A DNA stretch of 10,336 nucleotides from 13-2-20CM-68-14 sp036378475 (GCA_036378475.1 DASUWJ010000131.1:1-10336); one strand, 5' to 3'. Positions 1 to 6,608 are shown, numbered from the stretch's first letter. Notes: generated from the sequence alone by a model not told the origin. Program-made: numbers and translations.

Positions 1-888
1 GAGGCGGCGAAAGCCCGCCGGGAGGCGCTTGACCATCTGCTTCTGATCGGGCCGCCCGGCCTGGGCAAGACGAGTCTCGCCTTCATCGTGCGCGAGGAGC
101 TCGGGGTCGGTCTGCGAACGGTTGCCGGCCCGGCGCTCGAGCGCAAGGGCGACGTCGCTGCGATCCTGACCGGGCTCGGCGAGCGCGACGTCCTCTTCGT
201 CGACGAGATCCATCGCCTCTCGCGCGCCGTCGAGGAAATCCTCTATCCCGCGCTCGAGGACTTCCGTCTCGACATCGTCGTCGGGCAGGGGCCCGCGGCG
301 CGGACGCTGACGCTCGATCTGCCACCGTTCACGCTGATCGGCGCGACGACGCGCGCCGGCCTCCTGACCACGCCGCTACGAGATCGCTTCGGGATGACCT
401 TCCGGCTCGAGCACTACGAGCCCGAGGAGCTGGCGCTGATCGTGCGCCGCTCGGCTCGGATCCTCGGTGTCGAGAGCTCGGACGCGGCCGCCGCAGAGAT
501 CTCGGCGCGGGCACGCGGGACGCCTCGGATCGCGAACCGGATCCTGCGGCGCGTCCGGGACGTCGCCGAGGTGCGCTACGACGGCAAGATCACGCTCGAG
601 ATCGCGCGCGAAGCACTCGAGCTCCTCGAGGTGGACGGCGACGGGCTCGAACGCTCCGACCGGGCCTTGCTCCGGGTGATCGTGGACAAATTCGACGGCG
701 GCCCCGTCGGCCTGTCGACCCTCGCCGTCGCCCTCGGCGAGGAGCCCGACACGATCGAAGACGTCTACGAGCCCTACCTGCTGCAGCTCGGCTTCATCCA
801 GAGGACGCCGCGCGGACGGATCGTGACGAAGCTCGGCCGCGCCCACGTGGGGGCAGCGGCCGAGAGCGAGCGCGGCCGGCTCTTCTGA
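1..888 (+). CDS. ruvB: Holliday junction branch migration helicase RuvB (5' end cut by window edge)
   Basis: RuvB is the AAA+ ATPase that works with RuvA to drive branch migration of Holliday junctions during recombination and fork repair. The reading frame is open from base 1, so the gene starts outside the window. The 295 residues visible lack about the first 45 of a usual ~340-residue RuvB. Numbering from the first visible residue: Walker A GPPGLGKTS at 17-25, Walker B LFVDEIHRL at 65-73, sensor 1 GATTRAG at 114-120, an arginine-finger region LRDRF at 126-130, sensor 2 GTPRIANRILRRVRD at 173-187, and the C-terminal winged-helix DNA-binding domain from about 217 to 283 (GGPVGLSTLA, then EPYLLQLGFIQRTPRGR). 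All key motifs are intact. It ends in TGA 28 bp before the stop of a convergent gene. ruvA and ruvC would be expected upstream, outside the window. Confidence 0.97.
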   Translation, partial: EAAKARREALDHLLLIGPPGLGKTSLAFIVREELGVGLRTVAGPALERKGDVAAILTGLGERDVLFVDEIHRLSRAVEEILYPALEDFRLDIVVGQGPAARTLTLDLPPFTLIGATTRAGLLTTPLRDRFGMTFRLEHYEPEELALIVRRSARILGVESSDAAAAEISARARGTPRIANRILRRVRDVAEVRYDGKITLEIAREALELLEVDGDGLERSDRALLRVIVDKFDGGPVGLSTLAVALGEEPDTIEDVYEPYLLQLGFIQRTPRGRIVTKLGRAHVGAAAESERGRLF

Positions 889-916
889 GCCAGGCTCGGC
901 TCCTCCCCGGGTACGC

Positions 917-1372
917 CTAGCGCCTGAACTGAAGCTCGTGCCAGGAGGGAATCGGCGCCACCTCGAGCAGCGCGCGGTCGCCGCGCGGGTCGACGTAGGC
1001 GAATTCCCCGGTCTCGCCCTCCCAGGAGACCTCGAGCCGGCCGTCCTTGACCCAGTGGTCGAGCCAGGCGCCTCGGAAGACGAGCTTCCGCAGCCAGTAG
1101 ACGAGTGACTCGCCGTCGACGAGCGAGAGCCGGTCCCAGTAGCGGACGAGGTAGAGGCCAAGGCCGCTCCGCGGCTCGGCGATCCGCCCGTCGGCCGTCA
1201 GCTCGACGAGGTCTGCGGTCTCGTCTTCGTCCAGCTCGTTGCCCTCGACGAGCCCGAGCTTCACGGCCGCCGCGGTCACGCGCTGCTCGAAATCGAAGGC
1301 GTTGAAGCTGAAGCGGTGCCCGAGGAACTCGACGACGTAATCGTCCCCAGACGAATAGTTCGGCTCTGCCAC
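917..1372 (-). CDS. Conserved-looking hypothetical protein, 151 aa
   Basis: I do not recognise this family. The protein is soluble-looking, acidic in its first half, and rich in Trp and Tyr in its second half (YLVRYWDRLSL, LVYWLRKLVFRGAWLDHW), ending in SWHELQFRR. It has no signal peptide, membrane segment or recognisable catalytic motif. The mix of residues and GC-biased third positions look like real coding sequence, unlike the Arg/Ala/Pro-rich overlapping frames on the other strand. The start chosen is GTG at 1372; a TATCCT hexamer ends 6 nt upstream, consistent with a leaderless mRNA. It converges on ruvB with 28 bp between the two stops, and is divergent from the small membrane protein, with only 33 bp between the two start codons. 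Function unknown. A role linked to either neighbour would be speculation. Confidence 0.8.
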   Translation of the reverse strand: MAEPNYSSGDDYVVEFLGHRFSFNAFDFEQRVTAAAVKLGLVEGNELDEDETADLVELTADGRIAEPRSGLGLYLVRYWDRLSLVDGESLVYWLRKLVFRGAWLDHWVKDGRLEVSWEGETGEFAYVDPRGDRALLEVAPIPSWHELQFRR

Positions 1373-1378
1373 GAGCAG

Positions 1379-1384
1379 AGGATA
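1379..1384 (-). promoter_or_regulatory. -10-like hexamer TATCCT for the 151-aa gene
   Basis: Read on the minus strand, TATCCT is followed by six bases and then the GTG start codon, so the predicted transcription start falls on or next to the G of GTG. No convincing -35 box is visible. There is no Shine-Dalgarno sequence between the hexamer and the start. The assignment rests on position and on the same arrangement at other genes in this window. Confidence 0.45.
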
Positions 1385-1392
1385 TCCGCGGT

Positions 1393-1398
1393 TACAGT
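1393..1398 (+). promoter_or_regulatory. -10-like hexamer TACAGT for the small membrane protein
   Basis: TACAGT ends seven bases before the GTG start at 1406, placing the predicted transcription start at the start codon. No -35 box is evident. The region where one would lie (about 1370-1375) overlaps the start codon of the divergent gene. No Shine-Dalgarno sequence lies at a usable distance; the nearest GAGG is more than 20 nt upstream. Confidence 0.45.
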
Positions 1399-1405
1399 CG
1401 TTCCC

Positions 1406-1687
1406 GTGAAGGCGAGAACGGCCGCCTACTCCGGCTTCCTGGTCGGCGCACTCGTGCTCGGCGTCGCCTGGATCTTCGAGCTGCCGCTGGCCCGAATCGC
1501 CGCGCTCGCGCCCCTGATCGTCCTCGTCGCTGCCGCCGTCGCGGGGCTCGGCGTCTTCTGGTTTCGGGCCGCCGCCGATTCAGTGCGCGGCTCGAGGCGT
1601 CCCCGCGTGATCCTCGCGCTCGGGGCGGGAATCATCCTGCTCGGGATCCTCCTGACCGTGCTCGGGGTCGCGCTGCCTCGCGAATAG
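1406..1687 (+). CDS. Small integral membrane protein, 93 aa, three predicted TM segments
   Basis: Unknown family. Three hydrophobic stretches are visible at about residues 8-27 (SGFLVGALVLGVAWIF region), 31-53 (AALAPLIVLVAAAVAGLGV region) and 68-90 (VILALGAGIILLGILLTVLG region). They are separated by a short loop and by a basic loop (RGSRRPR) at 61-67, which by the positive-inside rule is probably cytoplasmic. The frame is open further upstream, to a GTG at 1316, but that extension would overlap the divergent gene and reads unlike the rest. GTG at 1406 begins MKARTAAYSG directly before TM1 and has a -10-like hexamer just upstream, so I chose it. It is not YajC, which has one TM segment, although YajC/SecDF genes often occupy the space between ruvB and relA in other Gram-positive bacteria. 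Function unknown. Confidence 0.72.
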   Translation: MKARTAAYSGFLVGALVLGVAWIFELPLARIAALAPLIVLVAAAVAGLGVFWFRAAADSVRGSRRPRVILALGAGIILLGILLTVLGVALPRE

Positions 1688-1739
1688 CGCCTCGGTTGGC
1701 CCGTCCCAAGCGGCCGCGAGGGAGTGTCGCTTGAGCCGG

Positions 1740-1769
1740 GCAAGCTGGGTCGACTAGGGGCCAGCTTGC
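1740..1769 (+). terminator. Hairpin without U-tract between the membrane gene and recJ
   Basis: A perfect 9-bp inverted repeat (GCAAGCTGG and CCAGCTTGC) with a 12-nt loop begins 52 nt after the stop of the membrane protein gene and ends about 35 nt before the recJ -10-like hexamer. There is no T-run. GC-rich hairpins lacking a U-tract are common ends in actinobacteria. It could instead be an operator or part of the recJ promoter region. Confidence 0.4.
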
Positions 1770-1803
1770 GCAGGCGCTTCCAAGCTCCGTCCGAGCGCCT
1801 CCG

Positions 1804-1809
1804 TAGCGT
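1804..1809 (+). promoter_or_regulatory. -10-like hexamer TAGCGT before recJ
   Basis: TAGCGT lies nine bases before the recJ ATG, so transcription would start at or within a few bases of the start codon. It matches the TANNNT pattern seen before other genes here, but the spacing is the longest of the set and no -35 box is clear. Confidence 0.33.
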
Positions 1810-1818
1810 GGGCTGCCC

Positions 1819-3702
1819 ATGCCTGGAGGCGAGTGGACGATCAGGGAGCTCGACTGCGCCGTGGCCGCGCGGCTCGCCTCGGAGCTTGGGCTTTCGCCTA
1901 CGACGGCTGCCGTTCTCGCCCGGCGCGGCTACGAGGACCCCGAGCGCGCCCGCGCCTTCCTCGAGGGAGCCCTGCCGCGGAACGACCCGTTCGAGCTGGG
2001 CGACATGGGCGCCGCGTGCGAGGCGATCCGCGCCGCCGTCTCAGGCAAGCGCTCGATCTGCGTGCACGGCGACTACGACGCGGATGGCATCAGCGCCACC
2101 GCGCTCGCGATCCTGATCCTGCGCGAGCTCGGTGCCGAGGTGGACTGGCATCTTCCCAGCCGCTTCGACGAGGGCTACGGCCTGCGTGCCGAGACGATCA
2201 CGCGTCTGGCAGCGCAGGGCTGCGGGCTTGTGCTGACGGTCGACTGTGGCGTGACCGCGGTCGAGGAGGTCGCGGAGGCGAAGCGCCTCGGACTCGAGGT
2301 CGTCGTCAGCGACCATCATCGCCCGGGCCCGGAGCAGCCGGACTGCCCGCTCGTCGGGCCCTACCGCGACTCGCCCTATCCCTTCCCGGAGCTCTGCGGG
2401 ACCGGGGTCGTCTACAAGGTCGGGCAGGCGCTCCTAGGGGAGGAGTCGGCGCTCCTGGCCCGCCAGCTCGATCTCGTCGCGCTCGCGACGGTCGCCGATG
2501 TCGTACCGTTGATCGGCGAGAACCGCGCCCTGGCGCTCGCGGGGCTCCGCGCGCTGGCGCGGACGCAGAAGCCGGGCCTGCGCGAGCTGATGAAAGTCGC
2601 CCGGATCGACGCCGCCGCCGTGGACGCGGGCGCCGTCGGTTTCCGGCTCGCCCCGCGGCTCAACGCCGCCGGGCGCCTCGGTCACCCGGAAGCGGCGCTC
2701 GAGCTGCTCTTGACGGACGATCTCGACGAGGCCAAGCGGCTCGCCTACCGCCTGGACGACCTCAACCGTGAGCGCCAGGCGGTGGAACAACGGATCCTGC
2801 GTGAGGCGATCGAGGAGATCGAGTCGTGGCCCGAGCCGCGCCGTCGCCGCAGCGGCTACGTGCTCGCGCGCGAGGACTGGCACGAGGGTGTGATCGGGAT
2901 CGTCGCCTCGCGCCTCGTCGAGCGCTACCACCGGCCGGTCGTCCTGATCGCCGGCGGCGAGCGTGATTGGAAGGGTTCCGGCCGCTCAACCGGCGCGTTC
3001 GACCTGCACGCGGGCCTTGCTTCCTGCTCGGAGCACCTCGTGCGCTTCGGCGGGCATCGAGCCGCCGCCGGGCTGTCGATCGAGCCCGCGCGCATCGAGG
3101 CCTTCGAGTCTGCGTTCGGGGCCTATGCGGACGAGCAGCTGGCGGAGGCGGAGCTGCGGCCGGTGACGCTCGTCGATGCGCTCGTGCACGGCTCCGAGCT
3201 GACGCTCGGCCTGGCCGCCGAGCTCGCGCGTCTGGCGCCGTTCGGTCTCGGCAACCCGGGCGTCACGCTGCTGGTCGCCTCCTGCGAGCTCACCGAGCTC
3301 GCAACCGTCGGCGAGGGCAAGCACCTTCGCTTCCGCGTCAGAGACGGCAGCCGCGACGCCGGCAGCGCGATCGCCTTCGGCCTCGGGCGCCAGCTCGACC
3401 GCTTCCGGCGCGAGCTGACCTACGACCTCGCCTTCAGGCTCGAGGAGAACCGGTGGAACGGCACGAGCGCGCCGCAGCTCGTCGTCAAACGCGTCTTCGA
3501 GGGCGAGCCGCGCTACCGCGAGCTCCGTGACTGGCTCGCCGCGCTCTGGCGGCAGGGAGCCGAGGCGTGGCCGGCCGAGGCCAGCGCGATCTTCGCCGAG
3601 CTCGGCCTGGGCAGCGGCGCGAAGGTGCGCCGGCACCTGCTCGAATCGCCCACGTTTTGCCGGCTGCTCGGCCAGCCGGCCGGGCTGGCCGAGGCGGCCT
3701 GA
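1819..3702 (+). CDS. recJ: Single-stranded-DNA-specific exonuclease RecJ
   Basis: RecJ degrades single-stranded DNA 5' to 3' in recombination, mismatch repair and base-excision repair. The 627-residue protein has the full DHH-DHHA1 layout: motif I HGDYDADG at 83-90, motif II VDCG at 141-144, motif III SDHH at 164-167, motif IV DLVALATVADVVPL at 218-231, a GRLGHP turn at 285-290, DWHEGVIGIVASRL at 353-366, and the DHHA1 motifs GSGRS at 386-390 and FGGHRAAAGL at 410-419. The Asp and His residues expected to bind two metal ions are present. An OB-fold-like domain follows at about 449-560, including PFGLGNP at 474-480, with a short helical tail to 627. The length lies between the E. coli (577) and Thermus (666) proteins. 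ATG at 1819 is the first available start in frame. There is no Shine-Dalgarno sequence. Forty-four bases separate it from rel. Confidence 0.96.
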   Translation: MPGGEWTIRELDCAVAARLASELGLSPTTAAVLARRGYEDPERARAFLEGALPRNDPFELGDMGAACEAIRAAVSGKRSICVHGDYDADGISATALAILILRELGAEVDWHLPSRFDEGYGLRAETITRLAAQGCGLVLTVDCGVTAVEEVAEAKRLGLEVVVSDHHRPGPEQPDCPLVGPYRDSPYPFPELCGTGVVYKVGQALLGEESALLARQLDLVALATVADVVPLIGENRALALAGLRALARTQKPGLRELMKVARIDAAAVDAGAVGFRLAPRLNAAGRLGHPEAALELLLTDDLDEAKRLAYRLDDLNRERQAVEQRILREAIEEIESWPEPRRRRSGYVLAREDWHEGVIGIVASRLVERYHRPVVLIAGGERDWKGSGRSTGAFDLHAGLASCSEHLVRFGGHRAAAGLSIEPARIEAFESAFGAYADEQLAEAELRPVTLVDALVHGSELTLGLAAELARLAPFGLGNPGVTLLVASCELTELATVGEGKHLRFRVRDGSRDAGSAIAFGLGRQLDRFRRELTYDLAFRLEENRWNGTSAPQLVVKRVFEGEPRYRELRDWLAALWRQGAEAWPAEASAIFAELGLGSGAKVRRHLLESPTFCRLLGQPAGLAEAA

Positions 3703-3734
3703 GCGGGACAAGGAGCGAACTCAGGGGGCGGGAG

Positions 3735-3740
3735 TACACT
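3735..3740 (+). promoter_or_regulatory. -10-like hexamer TACACT before rel
   Basis: TACACT is followed by TTTTCC and then ATG at 3747, so the predicted transcription start is the start codon itself. A GGAG lies at 3731-3734, but 12 nt from the ATG is long for a Shine-Dalgarno contact. This suggests rel can be transcribed apart from recJ, as a leaderless message. No -35 box is clear. Confidence 0.45.
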
Positions 3741-3746
3741 TTTTCC

Positions 3747-5942
3747 ATGAGCGTCGTTCTCGCTGGCGAGCAGCATCAGGAGCTCCTGGATGAGCTGATT
3801 TCAGACGCCGAGGCCTACAACCCCGACGTCGACCGCGACCTGCTGGCGCGGGCCTTTCGCTTCGCCGCTGATGCCCACGCGGGCCAGCAGCGCCGCTCGG
3901 GCGAGCAGTTCATCCGGCATCCCTGGGGTGCCGCGAAGATTCTCGCCGAGCTCCGGCAGGACGAGCAGTCGCTCGCAGCCGCCCTGCTGCACGACGTGGT
4001 CGAGGACACCGAGACCGAGATCGAGCGCGTGCGGAGCGAGTTTGGGGACGAGATCGCCCAGCTCGTCGAGGGCGTGACGAAGCTGACCCGCATCCATTTC
4101 CAGAGCCGCGAGCAAGCGGAGGCCGAGAACTACCGCAAGATGATCGCCGCGATGGTCGGGGACGAGCGGGTGATCCTGATCAAGCTCGCAGACCGCCTGC
4201 ACAACATGCGCACGATCGAGTATCTCGGCAAGCAGAAGCAGCTGCAGAAGGCCCGCGAGACGCTCGAGGTTTACGCACCGCTTGCCCACCGTCTGGGCAT
4301 CCACAAGCTCAAGTGGGAGCTCGAGGACCTGGCGTTCGAGACGCTCCACCCGCGCAAGTACGAGGAGATCAAGACGATGGTGGCCGAGCGGCGCGCCGAT
4401 CGCGAGGAGCACGTCTCGGAGGCGTCCCGGATCCTCCAGCTCGAGCTCGACAAGGTCGACATCCCGGTCGAGATCTCCGGGCGGGCCAAGCACTTCTACT
4501 CGATCTACGACAAGATGGCCAAGAAGGGGCGCGAGTTCAACGAGATCTACGACCTGACGGCGATGCGGGTCACGGTCGAGCGCTCCGGGGATGAGGGCAC
4601 GCGGGACTGCTACGGCTCACTCGGCCTGATCCACTCGCTCTGGAAGCCGATGCCCGGGCGCTTCAAGGACTACATCGCGATGCCGAAGTTCAACGGCTAC
4701 CGCTCGCTGCACACGACCGTGATCGGGCCGGAGGGCCGTCCGCTCGAGATCCAGGTGCGGACCCGTGAGATGCACGAGCTCGCCGAGCTCGGCGTCGCCG
4801 CGCACTGGCTCTATAAGCGCGGCAAACGCGATCCTCGCTGGACGCACTGGGCGAAGCAGCTGATGGAGGCGCAGGCCGACGAGGCAGACCCGCGCGAGTT
4901 CATGAAGACCTTCCGTACCGACCTGCTCGACGAGGAGGTGTACGTCTTCACGCCGCAGGGAGAGGTCAAGAGCCTGCCCGCGGAGTCGACCCCGATCGAC
5001 TTCGCCTACGCGGTGCACACCGACCTCGGCCACCGCACGGTCGGAGCGAAGATCAACGGCCGGATCGTGCCGCTGCACTACCGCCTGAAGAGCGGCGACG
5101 TGGTCGAGATCCTGACCACGAAGACGGGGCGGGGGCCCTCCCGCGACTGGCTCTCGCTGGCGGCCTCCTCCCGGGCCCGCAACAAGATCCGGCAGTGGTT
5201 CTCGCGCGAGACGCGAGACGAGACCGAGCGCAAGGGACGCGAGGCGCTCGAGCAGGCGCTCAAGAAGCAGAACCTGCCCTACCGCAAGCTCGCCGGCTCG
5301 GCCGTGCTCGCGCAGGTGATCCGCGAGACCGGCTTCAAGAAGGCGGAGGACTTCTACGTCGCGCTCGGCTCGGGCAAGGTCCCCGCCGGCCAGATCGTCA
5401 ACAAGGTGCTGAACCGCTTGAAGACCGATGAGGTCGCGCGCGAGGAAGCGGTTCCGCTCAAGGCTCCAAAGGCAGGGCGGGCGATCGCGGGTGACGATCT
5501 CGGTATCCGCGTCAAGGGTGTCGAGGACGTGCTCGTCCGACTCGCCAAGTGCTGCACGCCGGTGCCGGGCGACGAGATCGTGGGCTACATCTCGCTCGGC
5601 AAGGGGATCACGATCCACCGCTCCGACTGCTCGAACGTGAAGGCGCTGCGGCGCAATCCGGAGCGGTTCACCCCGGTCACCTGGGACGGCGCCGCGGCCC
5701 ACAGCTTCCGCGTCCAGATCGCGGTCGACTCGTGGGATCGCCGGCGGCTGCTCGAGGACGTCGCGCGGACGTTCGCCGAGCACGGCGCGAACATCGTCGA
5801 GTACGGCGGCCACGTCGAGGACCAGCTGGCGAAGAACTGGTACGTCGCCGAGGTCGGGGACGTGAAGGAGCTGCGCAGCCTGCTGACCGCGCTCCGAAAC
5901 GTCGATGCGGTCTTCGACGCCTACCGCGTGACGCCGTCGTAG
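3747..5942 (+). CDS. rel: Bifunctional (p)ppGpp synthetase/hydrolase Rel
   Basis: A long RelA/SpoT homologue that makes and breaks the stringent-response alarmone (p)ppGpp. The 731-residue protein carries an intact HD hydrolase domain (H58, H82-D83 in HDVVED, D149 and N153 in LADRLHN), then a synthetase domain (GRAKHFYSIYDKM at 245-257, YDLTAMRV at 268-275, E334 in EIQVRT). The synthetase motif is RFKD at 305-308, the RXKD form found in bifunctional Rel enzymes rather than the EXDD form of synthetase-only RelA. The regulatory half has a TGS domain (about 396-458), a helical region, a zinc-finger-type Cys-Cys-His-Cys set (C602, C603, H624, C628) and an ACT domain (about 655-729). The frame is open upstream into recJ, but the ATG at 3747 starts a normal Rel N-terminus and lies outside recJ. 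It follows recJ without an intervening apt gene. Both activities look functional from sequence. Confidence 0.96.
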   Translation: MSVVLAGEQHQELLDELISDAEAYNPDVDRDLLARAFRFAADAHAGQQRRSGEQFIRHPWGAAKILAELRQDEQSLAAALLHDVVEDTETEIERVRSEFGDEIAQLVEGVTKLTRIHFQSREQAEAENYRKMIAAMVGDERVILIKLADRLHNMRTIEYLGKQKQLQKARETLEVYAPLAHRLGIHKLKWELEDLAFETLHPRKYEEIKTMVAERRADREEHVSEASRILQLELDKVDIPVEISGRAKHFYSIYDKMAKKGREFNEIYDLTAMRVTVERSGDEGTRDCYGSLGLIHSLWKPMPGRFKDYIAMPKFNGYRSLHTTVIGPEGRPLEIQVRTREMHELAELGVAAHWLYKRGKRDPRWTHWAKQLMEAQADEADPREFMKTFRTDLLDEEVYVFTPQGEVKSLPAESTPIDFAYAVHTDLGHRTVGAKINGRIVPLHYRLKSGDVVEILTTKTGRGPSRDWLSLAASSRARNKIRQWFSRETRDETERKGREALEQALKKQNLPYRKLAGSAVLAQVIRETGFKKAEDFYVALGSGKVPAGQIVNKVLNRLKTDEVAREEAVPLKAPKAGRAIAGDDLGIRVKGVEDVLVRLAKCCTPVPGDEIVGYISLGKGITIHRSDCSNVKALRRNPERFTPVTWDGAAAHSFRVQIAVDSWDRRRLLEDVARTFAEHGANIVEYGGHVEDQLAKNWYVAEVGDVKELRSLLTALRNVDAVFDAYRVTPS

Positions 5943-5951
5943 CGTTCGTGG

Positions 5952-5969
5952 CTCCCTCGTTCGAGGGAG
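5952..5969 (+). terminator. Hairpin terminator candidate after rel
   Basis: CTCCCTCG and CGAGGGAG form a perfect inverted repeat separated by TT, giving a 7-bp stem with a GTTC loop in practice. It starts nine bases after the rel stop codon. No U-tract follows, as is common for actinobacterial terminators. Fourteen bases of it recur in inverted orientation at 6128-6141. Confidence 0.5.
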
Positions 5970-6003
5970 AGGCCGCGCCAGCCTGCCTCGAGCGGGGGAC
6001 TCG

Positions 6004-6063
6004 AGCTTTGCCGAGAAAGCGGACGACTTTATGAGAAAAGGTCGTGATTTGCGGCAAAAAGCT
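6004..6063. other. A/T-rich 60-nt imperfect hairpin, possible structured RNA or bidirectional terminator
   Basis: The outer arms are AGCTTTGCCG (6004-6013) and CGGCAAAAAGCT (6052-6063): ten pairs with a two-base bulge. An inner helix pairs ACGACTTT (6023-6030) with AAAGGTCGT (6037-6045), with one bulged G and a six-base loop. AAA at 6016-6018 can face TTT at 6048-6050. The element is much richer in A and T than the rest of the window and sits midway between convergent genes. It matches no RNA family I can name. Confidence 0.4.
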
Positions 6064-6106
6064 GGCAAAAGCGGCGCGGGAGGCCGAACCCCTCTTCCGG
6101 GGGATG

Positions 6107-6142
6107 ATCCCTCGAATGTCAGGGGTACCTCGAACGAGGGAT
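6107..6142. repeat. Inverted repeat sharing 14 bp with the rel terminator hairpin
   Basis: ATCCCTCG (6107-6114) and CGAGGGAT (6135-6142) form an 8-bp inverted repeat with a 20-nt loop. A smaller hairpin, CCTCG-AA-CGAGG, overlaps its right arm. Bases 6128-6141 are the exact reverse complement of 5953-5966, so a transcript across the gap could pair over about 160 nt instead of forming local hairpins. Confidence 0.5.
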
Positions 6143-6201
6143 AGCGCGCTTCGCCGATCCGACTACAACGAGAGCAGGGGAGAGGTCAGCGCAAGAGCTG
6201 T

Positions 6202-6239
6202 GGCGCCCGCCCTGCTTCGAGGACGGCGGTGCGGGCGCC
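6202..6239 (-). terminator. GC-rich hairpin terminator candidate for the minus-strand operon
   Basis: GGCGCCCGC (6202-6210) and GCGGGCGCC (6231-6239) form a perfect 9-bp stem around a 20-nt loop that can itself fold. It begins about 21 nt beyond the stop codon of the last gene of the minus-strand operon. No U-tract follows on either strand. Position and stem strength are the evidence. Confidence 0.5.
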
Positions 6240-6260
6240 CGGCGCGCTCGGCGATCAGGG

Positions 6261-6608
6261 CTAGGGCGACCACGATTCACCGCCCGTATCCCAGCCGACC
6301 AGCACGTAGGGCGAGATCAGGGTCGCGAGCCGCTCGGCGAAGGCCCGGTCGTCGAGCTCGAGCTCGAGCACGCCGATCCGTGCGCCGCCGTACAGGACCG
6401 GTGTCTCGCTCAGCGAACCGCGGCTTCCGACCGACGGCCCGTCGACCAGTTCGCCCGCCTCGACGAACCGGACCGCCGCGAAGGGGACGCCGCGCTCGTG
6501 CAGAGCCGCGAGCACGGCCCGGAGCACATCGTCCGCCTCGCCGCCCCGGTTCAAGATGCGCTCCACTGCCTCGAGCGCCGCGCGGGAATCGACCTGTGGA
6601 CCGGTCAC
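6261..6608 (-). CDS. Small GAF-like domain protein, 115 aa
   Basis: Last gene of the minus-strand operon. The GTG start shares GTGA with the stop of the upstream thioesterase gene, so it is probably translationally coupled. Residues 1-40 are helical (SRAALEAVERILNRGGEADDVLRAV...), followed by alternating strands: VPFAAVRFVEAGEL at 42-54, then a loop, then GGARIGVLELELDDRAFAERLATLISPYVLVGWD at about 74-107. The order helix - strand - strand - GxLxL strand - FxERLATLISP helix resembles a compact GAF domain, but no ligand-binding residues can be assigned and the assignment is by pattern only. There are no membrane segments or signal peptide. It ends in GWDTGGESWSP. It could be a small-molecule sensor or a structural remnant of a larger sensor. 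That it is a real gene is more certain than the fold. Confidence 0.72.
   Translation of the reverse strand: MTGPQVDSRAALEAVERILNRGGEADDVLRAVLAALHERGVPFAAVRFVEAGELVDGPSVGSRGSLSETPVLYGGARIGVLELELDDRAFAERLATLISPYVLVGWDTGGESWSP

Larger units (their letters stand above)
5943..6260. other. 318-bp intergenic region between convergent transcription units, rich in inverted repeats
   Basis: No open frame here looks like a gene: those spanning it are Arg/Pro-rich read-through frames. It holds, from left to right, a hairpin just after rel (5952-5969), paired CTCGAG sites at 5987-5992 and 6000-6005, an unusually A/T-rich stretch with a long imperfect hairpin (6004-6063), a short CCCC/GGGG hairpin near 6089-6102, an inverted repeat sharing 14 bp with the first hairpin (6107-6142), and a 9-bp perfect GC stem (6202-6239). 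The base composition of 6004-6075 is clearly more A/T-rich than its surroundings. I saw no SRP RNA, RNase P or tmRNA signature. Confidence 0.6.

Noticed and set aside
5952..5969. A tRNA T-arm-like GTTCGA sequence
   Set aside because: The flanking bases form a simple palindrome and not a 5-bp stem with a 7-nt loop. No acceptor, D or anticodon arm can be found around it.
4617..6068. A 483-residue minus-strand open frame antisense to rel
   Set aside because: It is a composition shadow of rel, which has complete, confident domain content. The frame has an Arg/Leu/Ala/Asp-rich sequence without domain signals.
5943..6260. A known housekeeping RNA (SRP RNA, RNase P, tmRNA, 6S) in the gap
   Set aside because: None of the conserved sequence signatures of these RNAs is present, and the paired elements are too small for most of them.
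6355..6370. GAGCTC/CTCGAG runs resembling a short tandem repeat
   Set aside because: They encode the alternating Leu-Glu stretch of the GAF-like protein and reflect codon bias.
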